A DNA stretch of 10,606 bases, from contig SCTL01000100.1 in NCBI GenBank assembly GCA_004297495.1, forward strand, positions 1-10,606, read 5' to 3'. Positions 6,410 to 10,606 of this stretch are shown one piece after another. Position 1 is the stretch's first letter. Every line of letters starts with the position of its first letter. This DNA comes from Verrucomicrobiota bacterium. GTDB lineage: Bacteria; Verrucomicrobiota; Verrucomicrobiia; Limisphaerales; JADLHS01. The notes under the pieces are model-generated. The model saw nothing but the letters and a program-made list of their open reading frames with translations. It searched no databases and was not told the origin of the DNA. The position numbers and the translations under genes are program-made.

Positions 6410-8470
6410 TTACTGCACGTGAATCCGGTAGAAGCGCGTGCCGTTCGTGGCCGTCGTGTCTTGCTGGTTGGTCACGCTGCCGTTGCCAACCACGCCGGGC
6501 AGAATCTCCAACCACGCGGGGTCGGCGAGCGCGTTCTTGAATTCCAGCACGTGATTGGAACTGTTGAGCGTGGTGAAGGAAATCGTGGCGGTACTGCCGG
6601 ATTTGGTGAGTTGGGTGATGGCGACGGCGGGAACGCCGCAATTGGTGCTCAGGGTACCGTTGTTGACGATGCCGCCGATGATCGTGCCGCAACCCGTGAC
6701 GGTGGCGCCGGAGGAGATGACGAGTCCATCGGCAAAGGAGTACATGCCGCCTTGCAGTTGCAGCGTGGCGGGATTGACGCCATCGCCGATCACAAAGGGT
6801 GCGCCGTTGGAAATGGTCATGCTGCCGGCGCTGATGGTGCCGCGGGTGAAAGTGATGGGCGTGTTCGGGTTGGTGCTGATGAAGTTGTCGAGCGTGAGGT
6901 TGCCTTGGAACATGGTGAAATCGCCGGCGTCAAGTCGCAGCAGGGCCGAGTGCGCGGCGTTGGTAAGGATCAGATTTCCGGCCACGACGAACACGTGTCC
7001 GGTGGAGACGCCCGCGGTGCCGACGACACAGTTGGAGGAAAGCAACGTAAGCCCGCCAAAGATATTCACGCTGCCATCGGGCGCGGCGATGCCGTCCTCG
7101 GAAACGCCGACCAGCAGCCCGCGCGCGCGGACGTTGCCGGCGGAGATTCCGAGTTGACCGGTGCCTTCGCGTCCGACCCAGATGTCGTCGTTGGTCAACG
7201 AGAGCAGTCCGCCGTTCACGAGCACTTGACCCGAGCTGCCCGCAAACCGGGCGATGGACAGCGTGTCGAGACAGACGACCGTGGCGTTGGATTGGAGATT
7301 GAGCGTGCCGTCCGCGCCGGTGTGGCGACCGACTGAAGTATTGGTGAGAACGGCCGTCGCGTCGGACACGGTCATGAACCCGGAGCCGTAGCGGCCGATG
7401 GCGCAAAGATCGTTCGTGGCGAAGAACTGCCCGCCGGTGAGATTGGCATTGCCGGTGACGCCCGGGCTGTCGCCGACGTGAAACTCGGAATGAACGACCG
7501 CCAGTCCGCCACTCATGTTGAAGTTGCCAGTATCCATGTTGCCGATGCGGAACCAGTCGTTCGTCGTGCGCGGGTTCACGAACAATTGCCCACCGGAAAA
7601 ATTCATCGTGCCGCCGAGGTTGTCCGCGATGGAGAGAAAAGCAAAGCTGGACGTGCCGCCCGTCTGGATGAGCGTGCCCTGACTGAGGTTGCCGACTTTG
7701 GTGATGTCATTGGTGGCGATGAATTGGCCGGACGCGATGAAGACTGCGCCGGTGCAATTCAGCAACTCGCCGATGGTGACCACGCCGAGGGAATTCATCA
7801 CACCGCCATTCTGCGTGAAGTAGCCCTGCGAACCCGAGCCGTCGCCGACCCGCAAGCCATAGCAGTTGAGATTGCCGCCGCTTTGCGTGACCCGCGCGAT
7901 GGCTCCGTTCAACCTGCCAATCCGCACATCCACGAAACCCGAGGTCGTATCAATCGTGCCGCTGTCCAGGTTCAGCGAACCGCCGGAGAAATCCAAAGTG
8001 TTGCCGGTCGTGAGCGTGGAGTTGGTGACAACCAGGAGGCCGCCGGTGAAATCAAGCGAGCTGCCCATGGTCATCGTTGAATTGCTCAACACCAGGAAGC
8101 CACCGTTGCCGACGAGCGACGCGCGCGACGCCGAGAAGGCTGTGCCGGAAATGTCCGAGACGAGCAGAGTGTTGGTGAAGCCAACGGGTGCGAAGACTTG
8201 AAATCCACGCACGGCACGATTGGCGGCGGCGGTGACGGCGTCCAGTGTGACGGTCTTCGTGCCGGTATTCGTAATCAAAATCAAATCGAAGCTCGTGCTG
8301 GGCAACGCAGCGGAGGACCAGTTCGTCGTCGTGCGCCAGAGCGCGCTGATGGAGTTGGTCCAGCGGTTGGTGGTAACGGCGGTTGCCGTCAGGCTGGAAA
8401 AAAGGCACAACGCGAAACAGGTCAGCGCGGCAAACTGGCGACGGAATGCGGAACGACGTTCGGTAATCAT
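6410..8470 (-). CDS. Secreted autotransporter-like beta-solenoid repeat protein
   Basis: A 686-residue exported protein. Residues 1-31 look like a signal peptide: basic MITERRSAFRRQ, a hydrophobic core, and a possible AxA cleavage site at 29-31. Residues about 36-78 (TNSISALWRTTTNWSSAALP then TVTLDA) resemble the N-terminal module of autotransporter-associated beta-strand repeat proteins. From about 196 to 500 there are roughly twelve degenerate coils of about 25 residues, each marked by SGG/TGG/NGG and often TNDxxxIG or VG, which suggests a parallel beta-helix. The end (about 616-686: VLEFKNALADPAW...FYRIHVQ) resembles a C-terminal module common on secreted Verrucomicrobia proteins. No beta-barrel translocator is visible. 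ATG 8470 is preferred over TTG 8482. The gene is convergent with the fusion gene, 17 bp apart. Possible roles are surface structure, adhesion or glycan binding; none is proven. Confidence 0.85.
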   Translation of the reverse strand: MITERRSAFRRQFAALTCFALCLFSSLTATAVTTNRWTNSISALWRTTTNWSSAALPSTSFDLILITNTGTKTVTLDAVTAAANRAVRGFQVFAPVGFTNTLLVSDISGTAFSASRASLVGNGGFLVLSNSTMTMGSSLDFTGGLLVVTNSTLTTGNTLDFSGGSLNLDSGTIDTTSGFVDVRIGRLNGAIARVTQSGGNLNCYGLRVGDGSGSQGYFTQNGGVMNSLGVVTIGELLNCTGAVFIASGQFIATNDITKVGNLSQGTLIQTGGTSSFAFLSIADNLGGTMNFSGGQLFVNPRTTNDWFRIGNMDTGNFNMSGGLAVVHSEFHVGDSPGVTGNANLTGGQFFATNDLCAIGRYGSGFMTVSDATAVLTNTSVGRHTGADGTLNLQSNATVVCLDTLSIARFAGSSGQVLVNGGLLSLTNDDIWVGREGTGQLGISAGNVRARGLLVGVSEDGIAAPDGSVNIFGGLTLLSSNCVVGTAGVSTGHVFVVAGNLILTNAAHSALLRLDAGDFTMFQGNLTLDNFISTNPNTPITFTRGTISAGSMTISNGAPFVIGDGVNPATLQLQGGMYSFADGLVISSGATVTGCGTIIGGIVNNGTLSTNCGVPAVAITQLTKSGSTATISFTTLNSSNHVLEFKNALADPAWLEILPGVVGNGSVTNQQDTTATNGTRFYRIHVQ
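6971..7885 (-). repeat. About 12 degenerate 75-bp coding repeats (25-residue coils)
   Basis: Within the secreted protein, glycine-pair anchors occur at residues 198, 222, 247, 271, 293, 321, 346, about 370, about 395, 420, about 445, 472 and 497, so the mean spacing is close to 25 residues. Recurrent sub-motifs are GGQFxATND, IGxxGSG and VGxxGTG. Conservation is at the protein level and the DNA copies have diverged, which argues for an old solenoid rather than a recent tandem expansion. Confidence 0.75.
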
Positions 8471-8767
8471 GGCAGGCTTCAAATCATCTCGGTCAAATCA
8501 TTCTTGTGATGTCGCGGGTGATCATCATTCATCCGCGCAAACTTCAAAGCAACGCACCTGCCATTCTCCAACACCGGATCGAAAAGTGCAATTTCGTTGG
8601 AATTCTGACCGCCGCGCAGCATAGTCGTTCCGCGGTTGGAAACTTGGCGCTCCGAATTCGGAGCACCAGCTCAAGTTTCCAAAGCAAAAGCGGCGCGTTT
8701 GCGTCAAATCCAATCTCGGCACTTTGCGCGCCGGATCTGGCACGCAGGCTGCGATGAAGTGTCTGCC
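8471..8767. other. Divergent intergenic region
   Basis: These 297 bases separate the - strand secreted protein from the + strand pseudopilin and should hold promoters for both. I could not identify convincing -35/-10 pairs. Directly upstream of the secreted-protein gene, TCAAATCAT occurs twice (8479-8487 and 8493-8501, 14 bp apart); the first copy touches the alternative TTG start. A 47-bp hairpin lies at 8636-8682. No small gene is supported: the open frame from TTG 8636 into the pseudopilin crosses the hairpin and lacks protein-like features before ATG 8768. Confidence 0.6.
8636..8682. repeat. 47-bp compound hairpin with EcoRI-centred palindrome
   Basis: Outer arms ttggaaacttg (8636-8646) and caagtttccaa (8672-8682) are perfect 11-bp complements. 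Inside lies the 16-bp perfect palindrome GCTCCGAATTCGGAGC (8649-8664). The right side has a few extra unpaired bases (accagct), so the stem is bulged. It lies about 86 bp upstream of the pseudopilin start. It could be a dispersed palindromic repeat or a regulatory structure; no T-tract follows. Confidence 0.8.
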
Positions 8768-9571
8768 ATGAAATCGCGAGATTATCAATCCGAACCCGCC
8801 GGTCGTCAACCGGGCTTCACACTCATTGAGTTGCTCGTCGTCATCGCCATCATCGCCATTCTCGCGGCGATGCTGCTGCCCGCGCTCTCGATGGCGAAGG
8901 AAAAGGCGCGGACGATTTCCTGCATCAATAATCTCAAACAGATCGGCACCGCGCTCGTGATGTATTCGGATGACAACAGCGATTACCTCGTCCCCGCCGA
9001 GTACGACGTGCGCAACGGCGCGCGGTTTCAGGAGGGCTGGCCAACCTTGCTTTACAACGGCAAATATCTCCCGGCGGAAAAGTCCGGCACGTTTTACACA
9101 GTCGCCAGCGGCTCGATGGTTTTCCGCTGTCCGTCCGCGCTGCCGAAAGTTTATCGCTTCGGCCCGGTGAGCCGCGATGATCCCGAGGGCGCGATGGCCT
9201 GGCCGTATCCTTCCGAGGGCGGATCAAAAACTTTTCACATTGATTGCTGGTACGGCATCAACGGTTCGACCGGCAACCCGCAGAAATGGCCGTTCGTCCG
9301 CATCCCCATGGACAAGTCACATGCGACGAAATTGAACAAACTGAGTTCGGCGGGTCGTTACAGCCGCATGCCGACTGTGTTCGACGGTTGGTGGATTCAC
9401 AATGGCAAGGATGAACGCGTGAATGCGCGGCACAGCAAGAAGAACCGCACCAACCTGCTGTTCTTCGACAACAGCGTGAAGACTTACGACAGCTTCCGCA
9501 TCCCGAGCGTGCGGGACAAAACTCAGGGCGAGGACATCCAATGGCGCTTTCCGGCGGAAGAAACCGAATGA
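8768..9571 (+). CDS. Type II-like pseudopilin / prepilin N-terminal methylation protein
   Basis: A 267-residue protein with a class III (prepilin) signal. The leader MKSRDYQSEPAGRQPG ends at Gly16; the mature protein begins Phe17 and has Glu at +5 (Glu21), followed by a hydrophobic helix to about residue 40. Prepilin peptidase should cleave after Gly16. The following SCINNLKQIGTALVMYSDDN is typical of the large family of orphan pseudopilins in Verrucomicrobia, Lentisphaerae and Planctomycetes. The C-terminal motif of that family, usually His-x9-Asp-Gly, appears as RHSKKNRTNLLFFDNS, with His222 and Asp234-Asn235 in place of Asp-Gly. No secretion ATPase, GspF-like or peptidase gene lies nearby, so it relies on machinery encoded elsewhere. 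ATG 8768 is chosen because it sets a normal leader length; an open frame continues upstream to TTG 8636. Function of the globular part is unknown. Confidence 0.88.
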   Translation: MKSRDYQSEPAGRQPGFTLIELLVVIAIIAILAAMLLPALSMAKEKARTISCINNLKQIGTALVMYSDDNSDYLVPAEYDVRNGARFQEGWPTLLYNGKYLPAEKSGTFYTVASGSMVFRCPSALPKVYRFGPVSRDDPEGAMAWPYPSEGGSKTFHIDCWYGINGSTGNPQKWPFVRIPMDKSHATKLNKLSSAGRYSRMPTVFDGWWIHNGKDERVNARHSKKNRTNLLFFDNSVKTYDSFRIPSVRDKTQGEDIQWRFPAEETE

Positions 9572-9584
9572 GCCGCCGGCTCAT
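9568..9584. repeat. 17-bp palindrome over the pseudopilin stop codon
   Basis: atgagccg-c-cggctcat forms an 8-bp stem (in practice about six pairs with a five-base loop). It includes the TGA stop of the pseudopilin gene at 9569-9571. No T-tract follows, so it is at most a weak terminator or an mRNA-end stabiliser. Confidence 0.5.
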
Positions 9585-9622
9585 CCTTGCCACGCGCCGA
9601 TCACTCGATTAAAACGAACGCG

Positions 9623-10279
9623 ATGACAGAAAATTTCAAACGCGGACTCACCGCCGTCGCCGCCGTCGCGGTCATTGCGGCGTCGGCGTTGTGGATTTAC
9701 CGGGCGCAGACTTCGGATCGGAAACAGAACGTGGCGCTGCACACGCACATCGGCGAGGTGCTGGCCGAGCAGACCGCCGCGCTCGCGGGAAAAAAAGCCC
9801 GGGTCGTGACGCTGAGCATCGAGACGAAAGAGTGGCCGGAATTGAAGACCCAGATCGCCGCGTTCAAGGCGCAGTTGAAAAAGCTCGGCGATTATGAAGT
9901 GCGCGAATACGAGATGGACACCAAGGATCAACCCAAGTACGGCGTCGGCTCCGGGTTGTCGGGTCGCCGCTACGTCCGCACCGTGAACAAGAACAAAACG
10001 GCCGACATTTTTGTCTCGTTCATCGGCGCGCCGCACATGACCAAGGAAGACCTCGCGGAACTCGAAACCAAGCCCAAGCTCGTGGTCGAAGCCCGCGCGG
10101 TTGATAATCTCTCAAAACTTTTCCAGCATCAGATCCTTGAGGTCGCCGTGGTTTCGCGCTTTCAATTTCCGTCACCGGCGCCGGAAAAACCCAAGACGAC
10201 CGAGGAGTGGTTCATCAAGCGCTATCAAATCGTGACGGCCACGAACGCGGCGGGCTTGCCCAAGCCGGAGCCGGACTAG
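9623..10279 (+). CDS. Unrecognised membrane-anchored extracytoplasmic protein
   Basis: A 218-residue protein I do not recognise. An N-terminal anchor is clear: the basic start MTENFKRG, then a hydrophobic segment at about residues 8-26 ending WIYRAQ, leaving most of the protein outside the cytoplasm. Residues about 31-60 are helical and charged (RKQNVALHTHIGEVLAEQT). The middle alternates beta-like stretches and helices (ARVVTLSIETKEWPELK, TADIFVSFIGAP, LEVAVVSRFQF), suggesting an alpha/beta domain. The tail is proline- and lysine-rich. ATG 9623 is preferred over TTG 9587 because it places the basic residues directly before the membrane segment. It follows the pseudopilin by 51 bp and may share its transcript. 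The TAG stop (10277-10279) is the first triplet of a terminal inverted repeat, so the original C-terminus may have been altered. Confidence 0.75.
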   Translation: MTENFKRGLTAVAAVAVIAASALWIYRAQTSDRKQNVALHTHIGEVLAEQTAALAGKKARVVTLSIETKEWPELKTQIAAFKAQLKKLGDYEVREYEMDTKDQPKYGVGSGLSGRRYVRTVNKNKTADIFVSFIGAPHMTKEDLAELETKPKLVVEARAVDNLSKLFQHQILEVAVVSRFQFPSPAPEKPKTTEEWFIKRYQIVTATNAAGLPKPEPD

Positions 10280-10415
10280 AGCAGATTAACAAAAGTCGTG
10301 GCCGGAGCGCGGCGTTTACGCCGCTCCACCGCCGCTTTGCCAATCACGTTGAAGCGGGCTAAAGCCCGCGCTCCTTCAGAAAAATTGCGGGCACAGTATT
10401 TTTGAAACTGCTCTA
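10277..10415. mobile_element. 139-bp MITE-like element with 8-bp terminal inverted repeats
   Basis: Ends are tagagcag (10277-10284) and ctgctcta (10408-10415), perfect over 8 bp and loosely similar for about ten more A/T-rich bases. Inside lie two inverted palindromes of the same family as in the glycosyltransferase gene: 10304-10327 and 10351-10374. No coding capacity for a transposase is present. The outer TA on both sides could be a target duplication, but since TA is its own complement this is weak evidence. The left end provides the stop codon of the upstream gene. Confidence 0.6.
10304..10374. repeat. Second inverted pair of the 24-bp palindrome family
   Basis: The minus-oriented copy is 10304-10327 (stem gcggcgt/acgccgc at 10309-10324, loop tt). 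The plus-oriented copy is 10351-10374 (stem gcgggct/agcccgc at 10354-10369, loop aa). The spacer is 23 bp. Read in the same orientation they agree at 19 of 24 positions, and four of the five differences form two compensating stem-pair swaps. Confidence 0.85.
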
Positions 10416-10519
10416 ACTGAACCCGCCGCAGGTTCCACGCGGTTCGCGCTCCCAATAGCTCCGCCTCGCAGTGAGTTCTCGCCAGAACGGGATTATTTTC
10501 GCACACTCCGATCACGCGC
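10416..10519. other. Intergenic remainder before the last gene
   Basis: About 104 bases between the MITE-like element and the final ATG. A minor 5-4-5 palindrome (gttct/agaac, 10475-10488) is present. I see no clear promoter, Shine-Dalgarno or RNA gene. The antisense strand is open across this stretch, but its frame also crosses the repeats and has no recognisable family. Confidence 0.4.
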
Positions 10520-10606
10520 ATGGGATTTTCAAGTGCATCCCGGGGACGATGGCTGGCGGCGCTGGCGCTGGCGGCTCTCGTCGCGATTTTGGGTTTTCTT
10601 TTCCGC
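10520..10606 (+). CDS. N-terminus of a membrane or secreted protein (3' end missing)
   Basis: Twenty-nine codons are visible, open to the window edge. The translation starts MGFSSASRGRW and continues into a strongly hydrophobic LAALALAALVAILGFLF segment, as expected of a signal peptide or first membrane helix. An in-frame stop (10472-10474) lies upstream with no other start codon between, so ATG 10520 is the first possible start. The family cannot be told from so short a piece. It may belong with the preceding membrane-anchored gene, although the 139-bp repeat element separates them. Confidence 0.6.
   Translation, partial: MGFSSASRGRWLAALALAALVAILGFLFR

Noticed and set aside
6371..8201. Plus-strand open frames opposite the secreted repeat protein (such as 6371-7336 and 7478-8080)
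   Set aside because: They mirror the Gly/Ser/Thr-rich repeats of the - strand gene and lack a signal, domain or plausible start.
8471..8482. TTG start at 8482 for the secreted repeat protein
   Set aside because: ATG 8470 gives a complete signal peptide; TTG would only add four residues. It cannot be excluded fully.
8636..8767. Upstream extension of the pseudopilin to TTG 8636
   Set aside because: It would put 44 residues, partly encoded by a hairpin repeat, before a leader that already has normal length from ATG 8768.
10276..10521. Antisense 81-codon open frame over the last intergenic region
   Set aside because: It is made largely of the palindromic repeat element read backwards and shows no protein family.

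Overview
The window looks like chromosomal DNA of a GC-rich, Gram-negative-type bacterium of the Verrucomicrobiota, with the Limisphaerales/Pedosphaera type as the best guess. This is inference from three things: an orphan pseudopilin with an N-terminus typical of that superphylum, a secreted beta-solenoid protein ending in an RFYRIHVQ-type tail, and many small palindromic repeats in and between genes. No rRNA, tRNA, CRISPR array, integrase or transposase gene was seen.

The left part (2-6392, all + strand) is a glycoconjugate synthesis and export cluster. It holds the 3' part of a MurG/GT28-like glycosyltransferase (COG4671 type), then a full-length MsbA-like ABC exporter half-transporter only 9 bp downstream, a GT4 glycosyltransferase, and a large fusion of a GT4 glycosyltransferase with an aminoglycoside-phosphotransferase-fold kinase. 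The simplest reading is that the glycosyltransferases build a lipid- or membrane-linked glycan, the kinase domain phosphorylates it or a precursor, and the exporter flips it across the inner membrane. The product is unknown.

The right part holds a long secreted repeat protein on the - strand (6410-8470, convergent with the cluster), a divergent intergenic region with a hairpin, an orphan type II-like pseudopilin (8768-9571), an unrecognised membrane-anchored protein (9623-10279), and the first 29 codons of another membrane or secreted protein that runs off the end.

The most striking feature is the density of palindromic elements. Four copies of one roughly 24-bp palindrome form two inverted pairs. 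One pair lies in frame inside a glycosyltransferase gene, and the other lies inside a 139-bp element whose terminal inverted repeat supplies a stop codon. Their stems differ by compensating base changes. A different hairpin repeat is translated as the linker between the two domains of the fusion protein. A 29-bp perfect inverted repeat, a heptamer-based inverted repeat and a 47-bp hairpin occupy the intergenic spaces. These elements appear to have shaped protein sequences here, inserting peptide, bridging domains and moving a stop codon.
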